From Methanocella_A sp035319305 (lineage in GTDB: Archaea; Halobacteriota; Methanocellia; Methanocellales; Methanocellaceae), in contig DATHCY010000188.1 in NCBI GenBank assembly GCA_035319305.1, positions 1 through 5,689 of the forward strand: a stretch of 5,689 nt of DNA, given 5' to 3'. Made by a program: the position numbers and the translations under genes. Under the pieces are notes generated by a model. The model was not told where the DNA came from, ran no database searches, and saw only the letters and a program-made list of their open reading frames with translations. Shown here in pieces: positions 1 to 5,434 of this stretch; within the stretch, counting starts at the first letter, position 1, and every line of letters starts with the position of its first letter.

Positions 1-2
1 GC

Positions 3-701
3 AAGACGATCACCGGAAAGTACGATGGTATAGCCGCCACGGTGGAGACGCTCAAGTCGCTCGGGGCGGAGGTTCGCCACCCGTTGGACGAGAGCATCCT
101 ACGAATGTTTATGAACGAAGACGAGGTGGTCTTTAACCTGCTGGGCGAAAGCGCCATGTCCTCTTCGGGCGGGAACATCGGGGTATACACCAATCACCGT
201 GACACTATCGCCCGGATCACGGAGCACTTCAACCAGATGTGGAACAGATCGGTCGATGCGAGCGAGCGGATCGCCGAGATCAACCAGTATATCGCCCGGG
301 AAATCATAAAAGACGGCGAAGACGGGGTCAAGAGATATTTCGACCGCCTGAGTGGCCTCAACCTTGGACACTTTGCTATTAAATCGTCCGACCATGATAA
401 CAAGACTATCACTATCATATGCACCGATTCTGTAGAGGCCCGGATCGCGGTAAAAAAGGCGGCACAAGGGGACATCTGCGAATCTGCCCGCAGTGCATTC
501 AGGTCCTTCGGGGAATATGTCTACGAGAACACCCGTATGGCATGTGCCGAGACCAAATGCGTATCCCGTGGCGACCCATATTGTGAATTTCATTTATACC
601 CGGCGGAGAAGGATAAAAAGCTCGTCAGCAACGAGCTGGTCAAGTTCTTCGAGTCGATAAAATCGGAGAGGACTAAGGCTACTGCTAAGTCGAAGGAGTA
701 A
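3..701 (+). CDS. V4R-domain regulatory protein, C-terminal part (5' end outside window)
   Basis: The frame is open from the left edge through the GTG at 42, so the gene begins outside the window and 232 residues are visible. The first ~80 residues contain a hydrophobic 'DEVVFNLLG' strand, a 'GVYTN' strand and a helix ending 'HFNQMWNRS'. This resembles the PLD-like effector part of archaeal TrmB-type regulators; that link is inference. The rest resembles a V4R (4-vinyl reductase) domain: it ends with 'MACAETKC', 'SRGDPYCEF' and cysteines near 543, 558 and 582, matching the family's C-terminal pattern of spaced Cys, then G and C-x-F. V4R domains are small-molecule or metal-binding sensors found in bacteriochlorophyll enzymes and many archaeal regulators. 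The last ~30 residues are a charged, Lys-rich helix and tail. No DNA-binding domain is visible, but one could lie in the missing N-terminus. The ligand is unknown. V4R assignment is fairly confident; the upstream assignment is tentative. Confidence 0.75.
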   Translation, partial: KTITGKYDGIAATVETLKSLGAEVRHPLDESILRMFMNEDEVVFNLLGESAMSSSGGNIGVYTNHRDTIARITEHFNQMWNRSVDASERIAEINQYIAREIIKDGEDGVKRYFDRLSGLNLGHFAIKSSDHDNKTITIICTDSVEARIAVKKAAQGDICESARSAFRSFGEYVYENTRMACAETKCVSRGDPYCEFHLYPAEKDKKLVSNELVKFFESIKSERTKATAKSKE

Positions 702-708
702 AACACCA

Positions 709-744
709 TCGCTTTTTCTTTCTTTCTCTGTTCGCGGAGAAAGA
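709..744 (+). terminator. T-rich stretch plus UUCG-loop hairpin, likely 3' end of the V4R gene
   Basis: Seven bases after the stop at 701 begins a pyrimidine run with T5 at 712-716 and further T3 groups. It is followed by a 10-bp stem (721-730 with 735-744, one G-T pair) closed by the tetraloop TTCG. Archaeal RNA polymerase terminates at T-rich tracts, and the hairpin could protect or define the RNA end. On the minus strand the hairpin is followed by A-rich, not T-rich, sequence, so it is less likely to terminate the convergent aldehyde dehydrogenase gene. The rest of this 131-base convergent gap shows no gene. Confidence 0.5.
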
Positions 745-832
745 CGCCCGGACCGCTCGCAAGAACGGCAAGCTCCCTTCAGTGAAACATGAAACCATAA
801 CCAGATAGAGCATGGTAGTTCACGAGATAACT

Positions 833-2263
833 TCAGGGATTGATCATCATACTCTTGATCTCTGTGTATTGATCTATAGCTTCCATACCGTTTTCCCTCC
901 CAAGGCCGCTGTCTTTGACGCCCCCGAACGGCAGTTCTGGGGGCACTTTTGTGTGCTGGTTCACCCAGGTGATACCGGATTGCAGGCGCTCGCCGGCGAT
1001 GGTGGCCCTCTCGATGCTCCTGGTCCAAATGGAGGAGCCAAGACCATAGACGGTATCGTTGGCTCTATCGATGGCCTCATCTAAGTCTTTGACTATGATC
1101 ACCGGCAACACGGGACCGAATACCTCTTCCCGCATTAGAATCGAATCCCTAGCCACGTCGGTCACCAGCGTAGGAAGATAGAAGAAGCCACGGCTGTACG
1201 GCTCTCCCTTAGGGGCTTCCCCACCGAGGATAATTTTGCCCTCGCCCTTCGCTCGGACCGTCTCGACGGCAGAGGCGATCCGCTGTAGTTGCTTGCGATT
1301 GTTCAGCGGGCCAAGATCGACGCCTTCCACCATGCCGTTGCCGACCTTGAGCGCTGCGATCCTGGCGATCAGCTCGCGCAGGTACTCGTCGGCGATGGAC
1401 TCGAATACGAACAGCCGCTTTACAGCGGTGCAGGTCTGACCGCAATTATAGAACCGGCCCCTGACCGCCCCATCGACAGCCGCCTTGAGGTTCGCGTCGT
1501 CGCAGACGATCATCGGGTCACTGCCACCCAACTCCAGCGTCACCCGCTTCAAGCTCTCCGAGGCGAGTCCCAGGATGTGCTTTCCGGTGCTGGTCTTGCC
1601 GGTGAAGGAGACCTTGCGTATCCCCGGGTTCCGGGCGATCTCCTCTCCGACGATGTCGCCGCGACCGGTGACCACGTTCAGGACACCGTCGGGAAGCCCG
1701 GCCTCCTTCATGATTCCAGCCAGCCGCAGGCATGTCAGAGGTGCAGAGCTCGCTGGCTTGAGCACTAGTGTATTGCCGGATACAAGCGCAGGACCGACTT
1801 TCCAGCTCATGAGCAGTACTGGTACATTCCACGGAATGACAGCGCCACAGACGCCTATCGGCCTACGGAGGACTGCCCCATAGCGCTCATGGGCGATCGG
1901 AACTAGACCCATGCGCATGCTCGCCGAAATACCAGCGTAGTACTCAAGCACGTTGGCAAAGCCCTGGACTTCGTCCCGCGCCTCTTTGAACGGCTTTCCC
2001 TGCTCGATCGTGAGCAGGGTTGCCAGATCGGCTGTGTGAGTCCTGGTGATCTGTGCGGCCCTGAACAGGATCTTGCCACGGTCCCTTGAGGTCATGGAAG
2101 ACCATCGGTTAAAAGCATGCGTGGCCGACTCAACCGCTTTACGTACATCATCCGCATCGCCTGAGGGAGCGGTGTCGATCACTTCTCCCGTGGCTGGATT
2201 GATCACATTGAAACGTGATCCGGTGCCTGAAACGGTCGCCTTTCCGTCGATGAACATTTCCAT
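833..2263 (-). CDS. NAD(P)-dependent aldehyde dehydrogenase (ALDH superfamily)
   Basis: A complete cytosolic ALDH of 476 residues, the usual family length, oxidising an aldehyde to the acid with NAD(P)+. Catalytic landmarks are intact: Asn146 in 'PWNVP', Lys169 in 'LVLKP', a coenzyme-fold 'SFTGKTSTG' near 219-227, general base Glu244 in 'LELGG', nucleophile Cys278 in 'NCGQTC' and Glu380 in 'EEVFGP'. The C-terminal 'PFGGVKDSGLGRENG' motif is also present. The position three residues after Lys169 is Ser rather than the Glu typical of strictly NAD-dependent enzymes, which suggests NADP can be used. The substrate cannot be read from sequence; succinate semialdehyde, lactaldehyde or another aldehyde are all possible. 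I chose ATG at 2263 because the family's usual N-terminus starts here ('MEMFIDGK'), a GTGAT Shine-Dalgarno-like sequence lies just upstream, and the open frame further upstream to 2428 is low-complexity and covers the promoter. A second Met at 2257 is an alternative. Confidence 0.93.
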   Translation of the reverse strand: MEMFIDGKATVSGTGSRFNVINPATGEVIDTAPSGDADDVRKAVESATHAFNRWSSMTSRDRGKILFRAAQITRTHTADLATLLTIEQGKPFKEARDEVQGFANVLEYYAGISASMRMGLVPIAHERYGAVLRRPIGVCGAVIPWNVPVLLMSWKVGPALVSGNTLVLKPASSAPLTCLRLAGIMKEAGLPDGVLNVVTGRGDIVGEEIARNPGIRKVSFTGKTSTGKHILGLASESLKRVTLELGGSDPMIVCDDANLKAAVDGAVRGRFYNCGQTCTAVKRLFVFESIADEYLRELIARIAALKVGNGMVEGVDLGPLNNRKQLQRIASAVETVRAKGEGKIILGGEAPKGEPYSRGFFYLPTLVTDVARDSILMREEVFGPVLPVIIVKDLDEAIDRANDTVYGLGSSIWTRSIERATIAGERLQSGITWVNQHTKVPPELPFGGVKDSGLGRENGMEAIDQYTEIKSMMINP

Positions 2264-2300
2264 AGCGATCACTGGTGATATGGTTATAATACTACTTATA
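2264..2300 (-). promoter_or_regulatory. Promoter and Shine-Dalgarno region of the aldehyde dehydrogenase, with dyad
   Basis: Read on the minus strand, a TATA-like 'TATAAGTAG' occupies about 2300-2292, 37 to 29 bases before the ATG at 2263. That places transcription start near 2272 with a leader of roughly ten bases. A short inverted repeat, ATCAC/GTGAT with a 2-base spacer (2268-2279), overlaps the predicted start, and its ATG-proximal arm contains the GTGAT that can pair with the 16S rRNA 3' end. The TATA-like element also has 5-bp inverted arms (2285-2289 and 2296-2300). Whether the dyads are operators is unproven; the arms are short. Confidence 0.45.
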
Positions 2301-2387
2301 GAAACGGCAAGCGCCATTCGGTGAGAGTGGAAGCCACAGCACGATGGGGCGTAATGATTTGCAAATAGCAGATGCATCCTGGGTAAG

Positions 2388-2418
2388 CTATATGAACTCC
2401 CGAGTCGATTAATGGGTA
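2388..2418 (+). promoter_or_regulatory. Candidate TATA box for the methyltransferase-like gene; leaderless start likely
   Basis: The motif CTATATGA (2388-2395) is the only good plus-strand TATA candidate close to the gene. Using the usual archaeal spacing of about 25 bases, transcription would begin near 2414-2418, essentially on the ATG codons at 2412 and 2418. No Shine-Dalgarno sequence precedes either ATG, which fits leaderless translation. If the RNA begins at 2418, translation would start at the third codon of the annotated frame. Confidence 0.4.
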
Positions 2419-3362
2419 TGCTCCTCAACGATCTAATAAAGACAGGAGAGGACGTCTTTTTGATAGAGGGCAGCTTCGAAGGTATAGAGATGAACCTGAA
2501 GTCACTAGACTACCTGAACAGGCTGCGGTGCCTTCCTACAGGGGTTATCGATTCGGCGCTTTCGCTGCAGGACGCTGTAGGGACAGCCCTGGGCACCGCC
2601 TATAAAAATAAGCATCCGGATGGGGATTTCTGGTTTCTAGTGCCATATCCACATGTGCCCGTAATGCGCCACCGAACCGAGGCCCTTGTCCTGGAGGTTT
2701 CTGGTTCCGGGGCGATCGGTAGGCAAAGAACGATAAAAGTCGATCACGAGGACTTCGCTACCTCCCTGAGGGAATACCTATCGATAAGCCTCGTTGAAGG
2801 CGCCCTGTGCGACTGTGTAAAGGAGAAGGAGCCGTTGATCTTCGCCCGCAACGACGGGCGCGGACTAGGGATCAGTCGGCTGGTAAAAAACGCGGCGAAG
2901 GAGGCAGGCAAGGATCCAGGAACCATCAACGCTCTGGAGATCTGCTGCGGCAACGGGATGTCTACCCCACCGCTACGTAAAACCTTCAATAACGTCCTAT
3001 CGATCGATAATGATCGGTGCGCGGTATGTAACGGCCTGTTCCATGGAATCCTGGATCCTGGCAACACGGCGGTCGTCGATGCGATGGAATTGGACAAATA
3101 CGGTTTCGGAAAATACGGTGCCGTGGTTGGGTTTATGCTCGGCACCATATATGAGTTCAATAAGCCCATATGGCGCAGGATCTTTGAAGAGGCAATAAAG
3201 AGGGCAAACGACGACGGTTTCCTGCTTTTTACGGTTAATAATGAGGAGGAGATGGATTTCCTCGCGAAGTCGTTTGCGTCGATGGGCATCAGAGGTAGGG
3301 TCGTCGATAACCGCCAGAAAGGTAGCATTTACGATAGCTGGGCCTTTGTAGCAGTGCTTTGA
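2412..3362 (+). CDS. Class I SAM-dependent methyltransferase-like protein, cysteine-rich
   Basis: A 316-residue soluble protein with two parts. Residues 1-170 have no domain I recognise, though they include a hydrophobic 'FWFLVPYPHVPV' segment near 73-84 and a 'CDC' motif at 133-135. Residues 174-316 fit a Rossmann-type methyltransferase: motif I 'LEICCGNGM' (175-183) for SAM binding, an acidic residue at the end of strand 2 ('SIDND', 197-201), an acidic motif after strand 3 ('VVDAMELD', 221-228), a strand 'AVVGFMLG' (237-244) at the motif IV position, then 'GFLLFTV' and 'WAFVAVL' strands. Cysteines pair up as CxC (133, 135), CC (178, 179) and CxxC (203, 206), which might bind a metal or cluster; that is inference. 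The substrate is unknown. The gene is divergent from the aldehyde dehydrogenase and seems monocistronic. Methyltransferase fold moderately confident; activity unproven. Start could be 2412 or 2418. Confidence 0.72.
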   Translation: MGMLLNDLIKTGEDVFLIEGSFEGIEMNLKSLDYLNRLRCLPTGVIDSALSLQDAVGTALGTAYKNKHPDGDFWFLVPYPHVPVMRHRTEALVLEVSGSGAIGRQRTIKVDHEDFATSLREYLSISLVEGALCDCVKEKEPLIFARNDGRGLGISRLVKNAAKEAGKDPGTINALEICCGNGMSTPPLRKTFNNVLSIDNDRCAVCNGLFHGILDPGNTAVVDAMELDKYGFGKYGAVVGFMLGTIYEFNKPIWRRIFEEAIKRANDDGFLLFTVNNEEEMDFLAKSFASMGIRGRVVDNRQKGSIYDSWAFVAVL

Positions 3363-3630
3363 ATGGCAACAGCATTGCACAATGTTTTTATATAATTTGA
3401 AAACGCTCATATATAAACATTCTGTTTTATCATCCCTAAAAGTGAGATTTAATGGCTCCATATGCCTCACAATACCAATGCTACAATGTTTAAAATTCAT
3501 GAAATTTACATACAATAATATTCTTCTACACCATATGGAGAGCACATACCCTATTTGAGCAGAGACAATAAAGATAAAAGGTATTTAATAATATTATTTT
3601 TTGACAAAAATTCAGACAAGTACCACAACA
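3363..3630. other. AT-rich intergenic region with a second TATA box and possible small transcript
   Basis: This is most of a 328-base gap without a convincing gene. A strong TATA-like sequence, TTTTTATATAA (3385-3395), predicts a transcript from about 3411-3416. A T6 run at 3597-3602 follows a 12-bp palindrome (AATAATATTATT, 3587-3598) and could end such an RNA, giving roughly 190 bases. Inside are a 9-base inverted pair (CTCCATATG at 3456, CATATGGAG near 3532), a direct repeat of AATAATATT (3514 and 3587), and a 13-codon ORF from ATG 3452. That ORF is too short to support. The palindromes could arise by chance in such AT-rich DNA. Possible readings are a small RNA, a long leader, or simple spacer DNA. 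Confidence 0.3.
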
Positions 3631-3690
3631 TTTATATGCTAGCGATTCATTCTGTTGATTAAATTATAATATAACAAAGAGTGACTACAC
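3631..3690 (+). promoter_or_regulatory. TATA promoter and AU-rich leader of the MC1 gene
   Basis: TTTATATG (3631-3638) is a near-consensus archaeal TATA box, preceded by a C/A-rich stretch that could serve as the TFB recognition element. Start of transcription is expected near 3658-3662, giving a leader of about 30 bases that is almost entirely A and T. A weak GAGTGA (3679-3684) sits six bases before the ATG and can partly pair with 16S rRNA. An unstructured AU-rich leader behind a strong TATA box fits the abundant expression expected of a chromosomal protein. Confidence 0.65.
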
Positions 3691-4065
3691 ATGGCAACAG
3701 AAGGCAGGGAAAAGAGGAACTTTGGATTAATAAACGAAAAGGGCGAGGAAATCGGGACATTCAGCGGCGCACAGCCAAGGGATGCAGCCCTCAAGGTTGC
3801 AAACCGTGGTGTCTCCAACATCGTGCTGCGGGAGAAGGGGACCAAAAAGCTCCACTACTTCGTCGGCAAGAGAGAACTCGTCACTGTTCCCAAGAACGCT
3901 CCGGCCTGGATACAGGATGCAGCCAAGAAGAACAAGGGCAAGATCTTTAAGGCAAACGTCGAGAAGATCGGCACCGCTCAGCTCCAGTTCGTAAAGCTCG
4001 AGAGGAACGACAAGTCGTTCTTCAAGATCCCGAAGAAGGCTGGAGAGAAGAAGGGCAAAAAGTAA
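3691..4065 (+). CDS. MC1-family non-histone chromosomal protein
   Basis: A 124-residue basic protein matching MC1, the monomeric architectural DNA-binding protein of methanogens and haloarchaea that sharply bends DNA and binds four-way junctions. The family pattern is plain: 'RNFGLINEKGEEIGTFSG' (9-26), 'QPRDAALKVANRG' (28-40), 'IVLREKGTKKLHYF' (44-57), then 'VPKNAPAW' (66-73). Trp73 aligns with the second of two tryptophans in the well-studied 93-residue form; the first is not present here ('YFVGKREL'). After the core, this protein has a longer C-terminal part ending in a Lys-rich tail (114-124), typical of longer family members but beyond the compact form. Start ATG 3691 fits the family and promoter spacing. 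Flanked by its own promoter and a strong terminator, it appears monocistronic. It would compact the nucleoid together with or instead of histones. Confidence 0.95.
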   Translation: MATEGREKRNFGLINEKGEEIGTFSGAQPRDAALKVANRGVSNIVLREKGTKKLHYFVGKRELVTVPKNAPAWIQDAAKKNKGKIFKANVEKIGTAQLQFVKLERNDKSFFKIPKKAGEKKGKK

Positions 4066-4081
4066 ATTTTATAATATTTAT

Positions 4082-4116
4082 AACGGGAGGCAACAGGCCT
4101 CCCGTTTTATTATTTT
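4082..4116 (+). terminator. Intrinsic-type terminator after MC1
   Basis: A perfect 10-bp stem, AACGGGAGGC (4082-4091) with GCCTCCCGTT (4097-4106), has a 5-base loop and is followed by TTTT (4105-4108) and TTTTT (4112-4116). It lies 16 bases after the MC1 stop. It has the shape of a rho-independent terminator; in archaea the T-runs alone can terminate, and the hairpin probably defines or stabilises the 3' end of an abundant mRNA. Confidence 0.85.
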
Positions 4117-4158
4117 TGAGGATCGATTTCAAAATTTAATGGCCTTTAAGTACGTCGA

Positions 4159-4195
4159 TATTTATTAAAAAAGACGTATGCAAAACTATATATGA
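4159..4195 (+). promoter_or_regulatory. Two candidate TATA boxes ahead of the small membrane-protein genes
   Basis: TATTTATTA (4159-4167) would set transcription start near 4188-4192, giving a leaderless message for the ORF at 4192. ACTATATATGA (4185-4195) would set it near 4213-4217, excluding that ATG and leaving an ~80-base leader for the gene at 4293. The sequence does not decide between them, and the choice determines whether the 34-codon ORF can be translated from its own ATG. Confidence 0.45.
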
Positions 4196-4296
4196 GTAAA
4201 AACCATACTTTAATCGATAAAAAGAAGTACATCACCATTATCATAGGGACAATGGCTCTTCGTACTCTGCTGGGTCTAAAGGAGTCATCAGTATGA
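4192..4296 (+). CDS. Possible 34-residue small protein overlapping the next gene
   Basis: An ATG at 4192 opens 34 codons ending in TGA at 4294-4296. It overlaps the ATG at 4293 of the next gene in the arrangement ATGA, typical of translational coupling. The peptide begins basic ('MSKNHTLIDKKKYITIIIG') and has a short hydrophobic stretch of about 16 residues ('YITIIIGTMALRTLLGL'), so it could sit at the membrane like its neighbour. No Shine-Dalgarno precedes the ATG. It could be translated leaderless if the upstream TATA box is used. Against it: the length is easily reached by chance, the TATA box at 4185 would remove its start, and the next gene has its own ribosome site inside this ORF. An internal ATG at 4252 would give 14 residues. 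Confidence 0.35.
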   Translation: MSKNHTLIDKKKYITIIIGTMALRTLLGLKESSV

Positions 4297-4478
4297 ACAC
4301 AATAAACGTCGATGTCGCTCAGATCATCGGTGCCGCCGCCGGCTTGCTGGTAATCATCGCGGGGATCGTCGTCAACATAAGTATATTCGGGGCTAATATC
4401 CCACTGACCTCCATACTGCTATTCGCCATCATGGGCATGCTAGTCGTACTCAGCATGTTCATCCTGTATAAGGACTGA
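4293..4478 (+). CDS. Small two-helix membrane protein, 61 residues
   Basis: This short protein is almost wholly hydrophobic: one membrane helix at about 9-32 ('AQIIGAAAGLLVIIAGIVV'), a short turn with Gly-Ala-Asn and Pro37, and a second at about 38-58 ending 'ILYKD'. The helical hairpin would place both ends on the same side. A good Shine-Dalgarno sequence, AAAGGAG (4278-4284), lies 8 bases before the ATG, which supports real translation and fixes the start. No family is recognised. Small Gly/Ala-rich two-helix proteins may be subunits or regulators of larger membrane complexes, but nothing here shows which. The next gene, 125 bases downstream on the same strand, is also a membrane protein and could share a transcript. 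Confidence 0.8.
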   Translation: MNTINVDVAQIIGAAAGLLVIIAGIVVNISIFGANIPLTSILLFAIMGMLVVLSMFILYKD

Positions 4479-4603
4479 GACTATAGAGATAGAGTTATCG
4501 GTTCTGGCAGCCGGTTGCCAAATCATATTCTTCTCAGCTGAGTTTGTGATAAGGACCGTGGAGGATAAAGCATTAATACGATTGATGGCCAAAAGAGTTT
4601 ACG
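4479..4603 (+). other. Spacer between membrane-protein genes with palindrome and orphan ribosome site
   Basis: The gap holds a small hairpin (TGGCA at 4505-4509 with TGCCA at 4516-4520, not followed by a T-run), a perfect 10-bp palindrome CTCAGCTGAG (4533-4542) and a strong ribosome-binding sequence GGAGGAT (4560-4566) with no ATG, GTG or TTG at usable distance. The nearest ATG, at 4585, is 20 bases on and opens a frame running antiphase through the next gene. No clear TATA box is seen, so the downstream gene may depend on read-through from the 4293 gene. Confidence 0.3.
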
Positions 4604-5434
4604 ATGAAATCGGGCACCAGACGCGGACTTTTAGCCTTGACCGGTCTGACAGCAGTGCTGCTGATTCTCGCTTATACCGCTTACGGGGTCACGACCTACG
4701 ATTCCATCCGAGGTATCGTGGGGGACATTGCGGCACAGCCGGGTCAGGCGGCGTCGCTGCATGACCAGTATTTAGCGATGAACAGTTTCTTTAACAACGA
4801 TCAAGGGGATATCTATACCTATCATTTTGGAAGCTTGCCGGTCTCCCTGGCAAAAAGCGATGTCGGCAACCTGGATGAAGGGAGAACTATCAACCTGATG
4901 CTTGACGTTTACACATCGAACATTTACCATGTTAAGTATAGTACTGGGATCATGGGCAGGTTTGGCGGCCTGTTCAACGCTGAAACGAATATGATACTGG
5001 GCATTCTTATGATGATCGTGCTAGGATCCTTTATTATCCTCGCCGTTGCATCGCTGCTTCCATACTGGGAAGAGCCTCTGCATAAAAAGCTGATTGAGGA
5101 AGGCCTGATCATTATCGGCTTTTGCCTTGTGGCGCTATTCGTATTCCTACTGGCACCGCCATTAATAAAATCTATCTTTTGGGGTTTGATTCCCGGCACA
5201 GATGGCGCCAGGGATATCATCCATATCATCGAATCGAGGATTGTCTCATCACTGCTTATCGGCGATATACTCGTGTTAATTTCAGGAGTGATCTTGCTTA
5301 CAGCAGGATTCTATCTGAAAGGGAAGGCTGGTGGGGAGAAGTCCACGGCTTTGATGATAAGGCGCAGCGATGGCCGAAACGGGAACCAGCGCGGAGACCG
5401 GCCTAAATCAAAATATAGAGGCCTGGGACCCTAA
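4604..5434 (+). CDS. Four-helix membrane protein of unknown function
   Basis: A 276-residue protein I do not recognise. It starts with a basic N-terminus ('MKSGTRR') and a helix at 8-30, which could be a signal anchor or uncleaved signal. About 100 polar residues follow (31-128), probably outside the membrane, with no cysteines and several Tyr and Asp. Three helices come next: 130-152, 166-187 and 213-238, joined by 'PYWEEPLHKKLIEEG' (153-167), likely cytoplasmic, and a short outer loop. By the positive-inside rule both ends are cytoplasmic. The ATG at 4604 is the only start after an in-frame TGA at 4583; its ribosome site (AAAAGAG) is weak. The last ~35 residues are Arg/Gly/Lys-rich with no pattern and overlap a protein-like ORF in another frame from 5370, so the native C-terminus may differ. 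Its function might be tied to the 61-residue membrane protein upstream. Confidence 0.8.
   Translation: MKSGTRRGLLALTGLTAVLLILAYTAYGVTTYDSIRGIVGDIAAQPGQAASLHDQYLAMNSFFNNDQGDIYTYHFGSLPVSLAKSDVGNLDEGRTINLMLDVYTSNIYHVKYSTGIMGRFGGLFNAETNMILGILMMIVLGSFIILAVASLLPYWEEPLHKKLIEEGLIIIGFCLVALFVFLLAPPLIKSIFWGLIPGTDGARDIIHIIESRIVSSLLIGDILVLISGVILLTAGFYLKGKAGGEKSTALMIRRSDGRNGNQRGDRPKSKYRGLGP

Noticed and set aside
42..44. GTG at 42 as the start of the V4R-domain gene
   Set aside because: The frame is open to the left edge with protein-like residues before it, there is no ribosome site, and the GTG encodes a Val within a continuous helix-like stretch.
2264..2428. Longer N-terminus of the aldehyde dehydrogenase reaching back to 2428
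   Set aside because: The 55 extra residues match nothing in the ALDH fold, cover the predicted promoter and overlap the start of the divergent gene. The ATG at 2263 fits the family and has a ribosome site.
3452..3493. 13-codon ORF in the AT-rich gap
   Set aside because: Too short and lacking a clear ribosome site; such ORFs are expected by chance.
2744..3545. Long open frames on the minus strand opposite the methyltransferase-like gene
   Set aside because: Their translations are Ser/Arg/Leu-rich without recognisable motifs and lie opposite a better coding frame with clear SAM-binding motifs.
4546..4764. 72-codon plus-strand frame beginning with GTG at 4546
   Set aside because: The first 25 residues look plausible, but beyond 4604 it is a frame-shifted reading of a clear membrane helix and becomes Arg/Gly/His-rich. 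No ribosome site precedes the GTG.
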